In this document: positions 33,601 through 44,157 of the stretch, piece after piece | How positions within the stretch are numbered: the stretch's first letter is position 1 | How the letters are laid out: each line of letters starts with the position of its first letter | Assembly (NCBI RefSeq): GCF_000151315.2 | Contig: NW_011887292.1 | Coordinates: 3,276,366 to 3,340,365, forward strand | Direction of reading: 5' to 3' | Source: Capsaspora owczarzaki ATCC 30864 | Lineage: Eukaryota; Opisthokonta; Filasterea | Length of the DNA: 64,000 bases | Notes under the pieces: model-generated | Seen by the model: only the letters and a program-made list of their open reading frames with translations | Told to the model about the DNA's origin: nothing | Database searches by the model: none | Position numbers and translations under genes: made by a program

Positions 33601-33801
33601 GATGTCGGCCGTTTCTGTCGCGCAACGACAATCCCAAAGCACTGCAAGCGCTGATGACTGTATCTCATGGTGTTGACTTCGGCTCGGTTTGTCAGGGAGG
33701 ACTTTGCCAAGGTTGAACAGGACCTCAAAGCGCTTGTCGAGGCCGTTGTCAAGGACATGCTGCAGCCCGAGGAGAACGGGCTGATTCCCAAGAGCGACTA
33801 A
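30638..33801 (+). CDS. PGM2: Phosphoglucomutase/phosphopentomutase (PGM2 type)
   Basis: Fifteen exons join in phase to 599 residues: 30638-30706, 30808-30907, 31077-31144, 31253-31426, 31560-31667, 31741-31922, 32010-32127, 32201-32266, 32360-32457, 32538-32629, 32718-32891, 32986-33209, 33311-33394, 33460-33596 and 33696-33801. It is an alpha-D-phosphohexomutase. The catalytic phosphoserine loop [13 protein letters not shown] puts Ser at about residue 155. The Mg-binding loop is DPDADR (about 314-319), the sugar-binding loop is around GFKWIG, and the phosphate-binding loop is RTSGTEPK (about 544-551). WLSLDQNPKTR at the N-terminus and the long spacing are typical of PGM2/PGM2L1 rather than PGM1. 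The likely reactions are interconversion of ribose- or deoxyribose-1- and 5-phosphates and of glucose phosphates, in the cytosol. It is the most intron-rich gene in the window. Confidence 0.95.
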
Positions 33802-33958
33802 CAAACTGCTTGATCTGAACATGGTTCTCAAAGCGACAACGTGCTCGTCGGCAAATATTGTAGTTTGATTTGGAATATCGGTTGTCATTTGTTTCAGGCA
33901 TCTTAAAAAAGCACGAGCATTTTTTCTTTTAAAAACAGAAGTTTCAGCAGTCATGTAT

Positions 33959-36536
33959 CTACAGGAACATTTCGGTCGCGACCTTTTCTCGAAACTCCGC
34001 CGGCGACTGCGGAAGAATCTTGTGGTTGAGAACAGAGTCTGGGGAGGCGACATGTCAGTTCATAATCAGAAAAACAAAACCAAAAACTAGGCCGTTCCTT
34101 ACCCAACAACCAAGCCTCTTTGAGATGGACGCATTTCGAGGGAATACGAGCAGAGGTCGGTCCGATGCAAGCAGAAGCATCTTCGAGTTTGTCCACCACC
34201 TGTCATGTTTGGATAAAAACACCCAATCAAGACACAATGCAGGAAATAACATTAAAATGAGAACAGGGACACAACAGCATGTGCAACCCGTTAAACACTC
34301 ACCTCGCCGCCTCCAAGAGAAACAATGGCGGCCAGCTCCTTGCGGGGAGGGTTGCACTCGATGGAGATGAACGCTCGCAGCCCTTGAAACAATCGCGGTT
34401 CGGGTTCACCTTCCTCGTCGTGAGTTGTGGACTGTTCGAGGCGGTAGACTGGCGCAAACTCAAAGGCGCGCTCCATCTCGAAGGGCTCTTCGGAAATCCA
34501 CGAGCCGGCCTCAATGGACTGCAAAACCCAGTCAGGGCTCACAATCCAGCACCCAGCCACCAGACCCTTGTACACGGCGAGTGTTCGTCGGGCTTCACCC
34601 ACCACAACGTGCGTTGTGTCAAAGCGCACATCATCAGTCAGCTCGTACACTCCGAGGTGAGCGATGCCAGCCTCGATTGTGTCGCGGATTCTGTTCATTC
34701 ATCGAGTACCACAAAATGGGTTGCAAATTAAAACCCAAAGCGCAGTGCAAAGGCATCCCCCCATTCCAAAAACCCTTTTTGCGTCTTACTCTTGATCCAG
34801 GCTGGTCAGAGCAATGCTGTGCTCCAGACGAGGTCGGCGAACATTGGCAGGAGAAAGCTGGGGCTGAGTTCGTTTGCTCGGAGAGACATGTTCAACCTCG
34901 TCCGATTCGACAATAGAGCTCTTGGAGGCAGCCTTTCGCCGAGGCGTGCCACGCGCAGACACGCCAACTGGAGAGATTGAGCTTGCTGGCTCAGCGGGGA
35001 CTTCGTCAGCTTGAGATTCAGCAGCGGAGGCGGCTCGGGCGCGTGCCGCTACCGCTTTCTTTGAGTCTCCGCTGTCGGGGGTTGTTTGCATCTGCGTCTG
35101 CTTTCGCGCCCGCTGAGCGGTACGAGGGGACGAGCCAGATGTAGAGGCCTCCGCAGCTGCTGGGGACTCGACCACTTTGATCGGGGGTTTGACACCTGTT
35201 GTTGGCGTCTGCTGCACGTCATCCACTTGCATTGGAGAAGCGGTAGACGGGACACTCGTCTTGTCCGCAACGACAGGAGCATCAGCAAAGGTCACAGAAC
35301 CCTTGGGCTTTCGACCGCGGGGGCTTTTGCTCGGAGTATCGTCACCAAAGGCGGGCTGGGGTGCGACCTCCTCGTTTGCGCCGTCGCTTGTGCTATTGAT
35401 GGGTACCGGTGATGGTTGCTCTGCAACAGCGTTTGTAGGAGCTGCCTTGCCACGGCCTCGACCACGCTTTGGAGGGGTGGCAAGCTTGCTCGACTCTGCG
35501 GGATCGTTGTTCTCCTGGTCGCCGACTTTCTCCACTTGCTCCTCTTGACCACGCACTTGTGCAATGCTCTGCGGGGCATCGTCGAGAGCATCCAGGACTG
35601 TGACAACTCGAAGCGAAGTAAGCGCTGCTGCTGCGGTCTTGGAGCTGGAGGGAGCGCTCGGTGGGGTTGATTCGTCGCTCGGTGGGGTTGATTCGTCGCT
35701 CGGTTGACCAGGAGCGGAGGCAGCGTTGCTCGTCGGTGGCATTGTCGCATTGGAAACTGCCGTTTTGGTTCCAGCGAGGTGGGCGGCGTCAGGTGCACGG
35801 TACTGGTCCGTGTCGGCGACCAAGTTACCCGACTCGCAAGCATACACCCACTCTGGTGTGACGACGGGAATTGCGTTTTCTGTAGCTTGCCTCAGCCAGC
35901 CCTTTTGCCCAGAGCGGAAAACGAGATGGGTCGTTTGGCCGACGATGACACGCGGGGTAATCTTTGCGCCGAGGTTTCCGAGGATGATTTGCAAACGATC
36001 GCTCTCGTCTTCCGCATCTTCGTTTTCGGCTGCGCCTGCAGCATCCACGACAGAGACTGCCGCAGCAACATGTTCCAGTGGCTTGGCGGAGGAACCACCA
36101 GCGCCAGGACTTTGCACGAGCGCATCAAAGGCAAGAGCTGCGCTGGACACGGGTGTCCGCCCTTTGGCAGAGCCGTACGTGTTCTGAACCGCCTTTGCTG
36201 GGCTGCCAAACACCTCGCGCGTCGCGTCTGGTTGTATGCGAAATGTCGCCAATCCCAAATGAGGAGAATGTTTCACGGCAACAACAACAACAACAAAAAA
36301 AAAAAGGTGAGACATGCTGCCACAAGAGCAATCTCAACCAAAAAGGCGAAAACTAACTCCATACCGGATGGTGGTGCATCGTCCTCGGCGGCTGGCTTTG
36401 TCGGCGTTGCCGGTTCCGCGCGAGCTGCAGCTGGCAGACGCGTTGGCTTTGGCTGCTTGCCTGTGCATGTTTCAACGTGTGCAGAGAACGCAGCCCGATC
36501 GAGGTGGCCCATCTTCTGGTGGCAGCGCTTGCACTC
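33959..36536 (-). CDS. Microcephalin-like triple-BRCT protein (first exon missing)
   Basis: Five exons are inferred: 36536-36365, 36227-34790, 34690-34303, 34199-34103 and 34038-33959, about 724 residues from the first one found. The first encodes a small Cys/His cluster, ECKRCHQKMG..F..HVETC, resembling UBZ/Rad18-type fingers. A first BRCT follows (GNLGAKITPRVIVGQTTHLVF...WVYACE). After a long Ser/Pro/Ala-rich linker come tandem BRCTs: LGVYELTDDV..TTHVVVGEARRTL, GCWIVSPDWVLQSIEAGSWISEEPFE, then the final repeat ending KCVHLKEAWLLDSVLNHK. The WISEEPFE run and the one-plus-two BRCT layout match MCPH1, a chromosome-condensation and DNA-damage factor that reads gamma-H2AX. A Cys/His finger is not part of MCPH1 as I know it. 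The start codon is unlocated and probably lies between 36540 and 36720. Confidence 0.78.
35655..35696. repeat. 21-bp in-frame tandem duplication in the microcephalin-like gene
   Basis: Two perfect 21-bp units (CGCTCGGTGGGGTTGATTCGT) encode a repeated DESTPPS heptad in the linker. Because 21 is divisible by three, the frame is kept. Confidence 0.9.
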
Positions 36537-37517
36537 CTGTCACAAATGGTTGGGTTTTTGAATGACAATGGTTGGTTTCAGTGAGCGACCGACAACAAAA
36601 AGTGAAAGTCAAACGTGCACGCAAACAACGCGCAAGCAAAGGGCGTTCGAGTTTTGAGTTTGAGTCGAAACAGCGCCGCGACTCGAGACCAGAGCAGCAG
36701 TTGACGCCATGCGTGACTGCATGGGATGCGTAGACGTCATTGCTTTCGATGCATTCACACACGGAGCAAGAAACAGCCAAACCGAGCAGCGAGAGAGAGG
36801 GAGAGGGAGAACGATAAACCTTTTTTTTTTTTTTTTTTTGGCGGGAAAAATCAAGATGCACTTGTTTCACTTTTGCCGCCAAAGCGAGAAGCGCAAAGTG
36901 GTGCAGCCGCGGGTGTCGCGGCGTGGGCATGCTGACACGGCAGACGATAGCGAGCAAATGGCAATCAGGTGGCGTGGGGTGGGGGAAGGGGGTGAGCGGG
37001 AAGGCGGGAGGAGAAGGAAGCAAGTGTGAGCGAGTCCTTCTTTGCTCGGTGTTCAGTTTGCACAGACACACAGCGCGCCCCGTACTGCATGCGTCAAACA
37101 AAAGCAGGCATGGCACTATCGCTTTGATGCAGAAGAGGGATTCGAACGGAGGGCGACTTGCCTGCTGGACCGCGGAGCGGCGGCTCAGTGCTCGACTCTC
37201 CATCTGGGGTTGTTGCAAAAAGACTGAGTTAAACTGTGTGCGTTTTAATACCAACAAACGCATTACAGTAGCATTACATGCAAGAAATCGCGCGGATTAC
37301 TGAGCTAGCAGCTGGCGATTCCAAACCGAGTCGAACTGGACCAAAGCTTTCAAGCTTTCAACGTTTTTTGTTTCCCAGAATTGCTGTGATTGTGCCGATC
37401 AGCTGGAGTGTGCTGTACTGTAGCGTTTCACCCATTGGAATGACACACTATTTGTGAGATTCAATCACTCGTCTTTCTCATTTGCTTTCGGTCGTTGACA
37501 AGTCGGGGTCGAAAACA
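36537..37517. other. Divergent intergenic region between the microcephalin-like and TMEM60-like genes
   Basis: It probably contains the missing first exon of the microcephalin-like gene, which I could not place. A T-run of about 19 nt lies at 36821-36839 and a G-rich stretch at 36965-37020. No other gene is evident. Confidence 0.4.
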
Positions 37518-37886
37518 ATGTCGCTCCAAGCACTCGGAGCAGTGCTGTTCCTCGTGCTGACCGTCCTCGTCGCAGTCAAGCTGGACAGTCCCGATCGCAT
37601 GTCATGGCCGATAGCGTTCATCCCCTGCTGGATATTCGATGGCGTCGCTTGCATCCTGTGCGTCCGGATGCGCAGACGGCGGCGCAACCACTCCATCCCA
37701 GCCAAGCAGCTCGCTCTGCGCGCGGGCTTTCTCGCCTTGATGATTGCGTTCCAAGTCCTGCTTGTTCTGCGACTGGAAGGGCTGCTGACTGTTCGGTGGA
37801 TTGCCGTCCTGGCGCCGCTGCTCGCCTTCGAGCTGCTGTTCGCAGGAACGTCTGTGCTTTACATTCATCACAACCGCCCGTACTGA
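37518..37886 (+). CDS. TMEM60-like four-helix membrane protein
   Basis: The protein is 122 residues from the MSLQALG start; an in-frame ATG at 37482 is possible but adds a polar stretch. There are four hydrophobic segments: LGAVLFLVLTVLVAV, WPIAFIPCWIFDGVACILCV, LRAGFLALMIAFQVLLVL and WIAVLAPLLAFELLFAG. The VKLD...W-I-FIP-WIFD signature in segments 1-2 and a basic RMRRRRR loop after helix 2 are characteristic of TMEM60 within the TMEM185/TMEM60 family. No biochemical function is established for the family. It is a single exon. Confidence 0.72.
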   Translation: MSLQALGAVLFLVLTVLVAVKLDSPDRMSWPIAFIPCWIFDGVACILCVRMRRRRRNHSIPAKQLALRAGFLALMIAFQVLLVLRLEGLLTVRWIAVLAPLLAFELLFAGTSVLYIHHNRPY

Positions 37887-38350
37887 GACCCAGATCCCTT
37901 TCGACAGACTTTCAGCAACTGGTTCAGAAAAAAAAAAACAAGGCTTTCTATTGCAAGAAGTTGGTCCCGCCAAGAAGCAGAAGCGACAAGTACAACGAGC
38001 CAAGGAAACAAGGAGGAAAATCGAAAAAAATCTCAACAAGACATCAGAACATTCACATCTAAAAGGGGATGAGGAAGAAGAAGAAGCAGAAGAAGCAGAA
38101 GAAGAAGAAAAAAAACTAATGGGCAATAACATCAGCAATACCGGATCAAGCAATAGCGACTTGGAAAACAAGCATGAAGCCTTGCTTTTGGCCGAGCAGA
38201 GTTGGTTTCGGAATTGTGTTTTTTTGTTTTGTTGTTTTTTGGTGTTGTTTGATTTTTGATTGGTTTTGTTTGTGCAAAAATCGATGATTGAGACCGAGCG
38301 CCACACGTCATGCACGACGAATGAAACGCCAAAATGGCTCGAGCAGACGA
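37887..38350. other. 3' region shared by the TMEM60-like and E2F genes
   Basis: A convergent gene pair. The sequence is A/G-rich with GAAGAAGAAGCAGAAG repeats near 38065-38115 and a TTTTGTTTTGTTG stretch at 38220-38275. I see no gene. Confidence 0.55.
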
Positions 38351-40115
38351 CTATGGTTCGTTGATGTCGTCGAAGGCTCCAAAGTCGTAAAGATTCGAAA
38401 TACCCTCCGACTCGTCCAGATTGAACAGGTAGTCGTCGGTAGAAAATCCTGTTGGATTGATGGGAATCAGACCGTCAAAGCCAAAGGGGGTGCGAATAAG
38501 AGCGTCACCCAGCTGCTGCGTGGCTTGCGCGTCAAAGTTGTCATCGTCCCAGGAGGCGGCTGCTCGCTCAGTATCGAGCATGGGCATAAGATCAGCCGCA
38601 GATGCTGCATCAGCCGCTTCAGACGATGCCTTGTCGACAGCGGCGTCGGCGTGTGTGCCATTGGTGGCCGGAGGAGCAGCGGCGCTGGAAGAGCTTGCTC
38701 CGCTTGCTCCACGAGTGCGATTGCCGCGTGGTGAGTTGAAGGCAGTGGGTGCTGCAACGCCAAATGCAGGCTCATGCTTTTGCGCTGGTGCAGAGGACGA
38801 CGATTTGGGAGCTGCGCTGCTGGACGTTGGTGGCGGAGCCGACGATTCCGAAACCATCGCTTGGGTGTCGTCGTCCGGCACAACATCGTGATTTCGACTA
38901 ACGAGGAATACATCAATCTGTCCGTCATTGCTTTTGAGCAGGATTTGGTATCGCCTTTGGCCGGCAGCCATTCCCTGGGAGATGGAGAGAAAGAAAGAAA
39001 GAAAGAGAGGAGAAGCAGCAGATGTGAGCTCTTGGTCGAAATGAGCAAAATACTGTTTTGCACCTACCATGTCGGGATCAGGAACCTCCAATCGCGTGCC
39101 TTGTGGGGCTTTGACTGCTATCAACGTTTTGTTCCGGAAGCTTTCAATATTTCGAATATCTTCGTGTGTTACGTAGGCCAGCTGGACGTTGTGCTCCTGC
39201 GAGGCTAGCCTTCTAAGATTGTCTTGCATGAGTCGCATGTGGTCTTCGAGCGCCTTGTCTTGTGCTTCGAGCGCAGCAATGTCCTCGCGCAATTGGTCGG
39301 CCTGGGCGCTCATTGCGTCGCTATTCCCACTACTACTGGAGCCTCTGTAGGAAAGACAATCCAAGCAAACAAGCAAACAACCATAAAAAAAAAAAAAATG
39401 AGCATTCAGCGTGATGACAACCACACGAGAGAAAGCCATCAAGGGGGGGGGGCGAAAAAAGAGAGCAAAAAAACAAAAAAGCCACGTACTTCCACTGGAT
39501 GTTGTTTTTTGATCGCTTTTCGAGCAAACCGATGCCTTCGAGAACATTGGTAATATCGTATATGCGTCGCTTTTGTACACCCAACATGTTGGCGGCCACG
39601 TTGAGGTCGAGGACCCCACCAGGTGCGTTTGTCATGAGGTCGACAAACTTGCGCGTCAGTATTCCGAGCGACGTGTCGAATCGACCACTTGTGGGTCCGT
39701 CAACTGGAAATTGGGTAATGTCAGATGCACGCACGCGCACATGGAGCCAGACGCGAATGGGCAAGATTGCAGAACAGGGCAGATGGGCAAAGACAAAGTT
39801 AGCCGCGCTTTTTCGAACGTACGCACGCACGGACCATCAACCCAATCTCTTACAATCTTCCGTGGGTGAATCACGTCCGATCTTGCGGCGTGCAGATTTT
39901 GGCGTCGAGTCGGCCGCAACGCGCGACGGCGACCCAGCGGCGGCAAGTGCAGCCGAGACAGGCGACGCCAGCCCGCCGTGGTGACTTGGCGTGCGTGGCG
40001 ATGCTGCTGCCGCAGGCGAGCCAACATGTGTTTGTCGCATATAGTCACGCCCAGGCGACGAAGCACCCTGCGATCGCTCTGGTTCGCCCTCTTGCAAATC
40101 TAGTCGTCGCTTGGC
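38351..40115 (-). CDS. E2F: E2F-family transcription factor (first exon not found)
   Basis: Four exons, 40115-39854, 39703-39490, 39344-39068 and 38974-38351, encode about 458 residues. The first begins AKRRLDLQ, matching the KRRLDL cyclin A/CDK2-docking motif of animal E2F1-3. The DNA-binding winged helix follows ([13 protein letters not shown]...[27 protein letters not shown]). Next comes a leucine-zipper/marked-box region for DP dimerisation ([12 protein letters not shown]..., [41 protein letters not shown]). The C-terminal [18 protein letters not shown] matches the retinoblastoma-binding transactivation peptide of E2F1-5. E2F/DP drives S-phase genes. The start codon lies in an unidentified exon upstream of 40116. 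Confidence 0.92.
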
Positions 40116-42105
40116 CTGCGAACGAGGGCAATCGAGACAACAAAAAAAAAAAGTGAAGATTGGTTTCCACAAGAGACGGGGGATGGTTGAAGGTCAGTGC
40201 GATGGTAACAACGTCAACAACGACAACAGCAGCACAACACATGCACAATGCGCTCAGTGCAAGTGCAAGGGGCAAGAGCAAGAGCTAGACTGTGGGCGTT
40301 GACTGTGTGTGCGTTCACCACGGCACGTGGAAAAGGCCGCGTCCATAGGGCACTTCCACCATCCAAAACAATCAAGCACCAGATCAAAGTACAAGACGCG
40401 CTCTTTGACCAGTGCACGCTCAGAAAACGCCAAACAACCAGCAAACGCGACGAAGAGTTGATCTTTGACCGAGATTTTTTTTGCTCGTTTTTTGCTCGTT
40501 TTTTTTTTTTTTTTTTTTGAGAGAGACATTGGGAAGTCGCTGTCTGCGCGTTGCGCTGCCTTTTGCCTTCCAAGAGCCAACCCACGTCTGACTTTGCTTG
40601 CGCATGGACGCTGGGCGGGTGCCGCCACCGACGAACGCCACGAAACGCAGCAGCAGAATTTTTGCTTGGAGAAGAGCGTCATTCAACTTTGAAAAAAAAA
40701 AAAAAAAAAAGATCTCCAAAAAATCCCCTCTTCGCGGCAAATCGATGAGAATCGGGCCGCAGTGCCGCAATAGCTGCGTCGTGGGGCGCCCCGCGGCATG
40801 CGGTGGGCCGTGCGCCGTTGCGAGTACCACGCACCACCCCGCGGCGCACGCACAGACGCCGACAGCGGAGCAGTCGCGCGGTGATGCAGCCAAGCCCAGC
40901 CGAATGAAGGAAGCTCAGTTTGAAGTTTGACGTGCGGCATTTATGCATCCTTTTTTTTTTTTTTTTTTTTTAAAAAATGACACCCCAATCGGCCGCAATG
41001 CAAAGCTGCTCACACGCTCAAGCCGCAGGCCGAGCATGCCCACAATCCGCAAGAACGAATCATGGCAAGCAGCTCGCCGCAAAGCCGACGCCGGAAGCGA
41101 GTCAAAGCCATCCAGGGCAAGAAAGGAAGTCAGGGGCGATGAAAAACGAGAATGCGTCGCGCTGGTGCTTCGTCCTCCGCCGCAGCGCCAGCCGACTCGC
41201 TGATCCACGGCGGTGCGCTGAAATAGTCGAGCGTATGCAGCTGCCAACACGCCTGCACCAAGAGGCGGCGCCATCGTGCACGCGCACGGCCAAGCGCCGC
41301 GTCGGTGCGCTTTGGCGCGGAAACCTCGGTTTTGCCGCCAACCCATTGAAGTGCAATCGAGCCGCGGCTGCGAGTTCCCCCCCTCCTGCCTCCTTCTCCT
41401 CCCCGTTCTTCACTGCACCCCTCCATGCTGCAGCAGCAAGCGAATGCGATGGCCTGGGTGTCGCTTACATTCACATGCACGCCCGGTGGCGGATGCGACG
41501 ATTGATTTGACATGAGAAAGAGAAAACAAACGAAAAAAAAAAAAAAAAATAACAAACAAAACGAACGAAAAAAAAAAAAAAAAAAATCAACAAAAGCAAT
41601 GAATGAAAATGAAGCGAAAAAAAAAAAAAAAAAAAAAAAATGGGTTTTCAAAAATACGAAAAAAAAAGAGGGAAAATTTTAAAAAAATGACTGTCAAAAA
41701 AAAAGTCAGCGTTTTTTTTTTTATCCATCAATTTGGCAGATGTTCAGGGAAGATATTCGAACAAGAAGCCACACGTTGAATCGCAAAGCATATGAATAGA
41801 AGATGTTGCATCAGAGATCCGGTCGAGCGATTGCAAGCGATTCAGGAAAACGAGTGAGAAACCGCCGAGCACCGAAAAACCGACATTGGATCAGCGCTCG
41901 GAGGGTACGGCATGTTGGGGTACCCCCCACATGATTTGAGGGTGGGGGTACCCCATCACACCCGTTGATATAAAATAATCCATTGTCTCATCACTCCTCC
42001 TTTATTTACCGAAAGCAGCCAAGTGCTCACAGTCGGAACTTTGCTCGTGTTCGGGTCGAACGTCGCCCACCACATTGACCAAAGCGATAACGCACACTCA
42101 CGCAC
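40116..42105. other. Two-kilobase divergent region between E2F (-) and the FLVCR-like gene (+)
   Basis: GC-rich blocks (40740-40920, 41000-41470) alternate with long homopolymers: T at 40500-40519, A at 40691-40710, T at 40951-40970, A at 41535-41640. The missing E2F first exon must be here. ORFs of 140-180 codons exist in both GC-rich blocks, on both strands and in several frames, without recognisable features, so none is called. An E2F-type TTTGGCGC site lies at 41311-41318 and a hairpin at 41916-41955. Confidence 0.4.
41916..41955. promoter_or_regulatory. Inverted repeat (hairpin-capable) upstream of the FLVCR-like gene
   Basis: The left arm TGGGGTACCCCCCAC and the right arm GTGGGGGTACCCCA are reverse complements apart from one extra C. 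They are separated by an 11-nt AT-rich spacer. Each arm itself contains the palindrome GGGGTACCCC. It ends about 150 bp before the ATG at 42106. Confidence 0.6.
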
Positions 42106-43893
42106 ATGCAGAGCCCGTCAGAGTACCGCAGCACTGCCCACGACGGGCCGCTGGGCGAGACGAGATCGCCAACGCCGGCTGGTGGTGCCGCTGACGATGA
42201 TGGGACGCAGCTCTACACCCGCCGCTGGGCCGTGCTTGCCCTGTTTGCACTGCTCTCCTTTAGCAATGCCGTCATGTGGATTACATTCAGCCCCATCTCG
42301 TCCATTGTCGGCGAGTGGTACGACAAGAGCGACTTTCTCGTCAACTGCCTCTCCATGGTCTACATGGCCGTCTACATCCCGCTCGTCTTTGCGTCCGGCT
42401 GGATTTTCGACCGACCAGGCGGTCTGCGCTCTGGAACAATCTGGGGAGCCCTTCTCAATGCCGCAGGTACGAACTCTGCACTGTTGGTCAACACCGGAAC
42501 AGGCAGCTTTCAGCCACAACACTCGAGTACGAGCGAGCACGCACTCACTTGCTGGCTGTTCGTCCAACCAAACTTCCCCCCCCCACCTCCAACTCCCTCC
42601 CCCCAAAAACAGGTGCATGGATCCGATATGGCGGCAAGGCTGCGAGCGGCTTTGCGATTCTGATGGCTGGTCAGGCAGTCGCGTCTGTTGCTCAGACATT
42701 CATTTTGGGCGTGCCAGCGCTTCTGGCAGCAACATGGTTTGGGCCAAAGGAGCGATCGACGGCTACTGGGTGAGCATCTTGCTGCTTGCCTGCTGGGTCG
42801 CATATACTTGTTTGATTGATTTGGCCGTTGTTTTTGCAGTCTCGGTGTGCTCGCAAACCAGGTCGGCATTGCCTTTGGCATGGTCCTGTCACCACAGGTG
42901 GTTGATGTTGGCGGTGATCTTGGCAATTACCTTTTGGCGCAGGCTATTGCGTGCACGGCAATTGCCGTTGGCATTTGCGTCTTGTTTTCCGGCAATCCAC
43001 CAAAGCCCCCAAGCCAGGCTGCTGCCAAGCAGCTGCAGCAGCAGCAAGCGCGTTCACACCACGGGACACAGGCCAACTTTTCACACGAGAGCTTGCACAA
43101 GCTTTCAGACCACGATCATCACGATCACCACGACCATCACGACGACGAGATGATCCACGACCCGATTGCGGCGCGGCGAGCGCTGATCGGGGTGACTGCG
43201 CATTCCGCAGCTCCCCTGTCGCAATCGACCCAGCTTTTGTCCCCAACAGCCCCCAGTGATGGAATGGGGTACATTCAGGGCGTGCTACACTGTCTGAAAG
43301 ACCGCGATTTTGTCCTGTTGTTGCTCGCGTATGGCATCAACGTGGGCGTCTTTTACGCAGTCACGACCCTGCTCAACCAGATTCTCACGCCCCGGTTCCC
43401 CGGCGAAGAGGTGCAGTTCGGCTGGATTGGCTTTGTCGTCGTCGTCAGCGGCTTGGCGGGATCGGTGCTGAGTGGTGTCTACCTCGATCGCACCGGCCGT
43501 TTCCAGCTGACTACCATGGTCATCTACCTCTCCACCACCATTGGCATGGTGTTCTTTTCGCTCGCTGTCGAGTACACGGGGCTCGCGCCCATCTACGTTG
43601 CGTCGGGCTTTTTGGGCTTTTTCGTAACTGCGCTCCTCCCCGTCGGGTTTGAGTACGCGGCAGAAATCTCCTTCCCCGTCGCCGAAAGCACCTCGTCCGG
43701 GCTCGTGAATTGCATATCGCAGGTGTTTGGCATTGTATTAATTGTCGGCATCGGCGAGCTCCAGAATTCCGTCGGAGTCTCGGCGGGCAACTGGCTGCTC
43801 ACTGGCGCACTTGGCCTCGGTCTTGCTGCCATGTATCTGACACGAGAGCAACTACGGCGGCGGCAGGTGGACAAGACGTTTGCGATTCAATAA
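42106..43893 (+). CDS. FLVCR-like (SLC49 family) major facilitator transporter
   Basis: Three exons, 42106-42466, 42613-42769 and 42840-43893, give 523 residues. After a polar N-terminus, YTRRWAVLALFALLSFSNAVMW opens helix 1. LVNCLSMVYMAVYIPLVF, GWIFDRPGGLR, GAWIRYGG, QAVASVAQTFILGVPALLAATWFGP..R-STATGLGVLANQVGIAFG match FLVCR1/2, transporters described for haem, choline and ethanolamine. Twelve helices are expected; the second half runs from about residue 310 (LLAYGINVGVFYAVTTLLNQ) to GNWLLTGALGLGLAAMYL. The cytosolic loop between the halves holds a striking His/Asp-rich tract at about residues 263-282, absent from FLVCR as I know it. Substrate is not predictable. Confidence 0.88.
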
Positions 43894-44157
43894 CGCAGCA
43901 GTTTGTTGGATGCATGTGTTTGCCCCCCCCCCCTGCTTTTTGTTTAACTTTCAAATGGTTAAAAAAAAAAACCAAAAACCAAACCCGAAACCGACCTTTG
44001 CACACTTGGACGTTTTTGAATTGAAATCATTTTTGAATTACTATGAAGTGACAAAATCACAACAGAGCAGTTTTCCCGTCAAAGGAGCAAGAAAATGCAC
44101 AAATACGAGCACACCAAGGTCCAAAAAGATGCACACGAATCAGGCTTCCGAGCGACT

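Noticed and set aside
37130-37175. GGATTCGAAC-like segment resembling a tRNA T-arm
   Set aside because: The flanks do not pair into a T-stem, and no anticodon or acceptor arm can be found nearby.
40977-41510. 177-codon plus-strand ORF in the GC-rich block upstream of the FLVCR-like gene
   Set aside because: Several frames on both strands are equally open here and none resembles a known protein, as expected by chance in GC-rich DNA.
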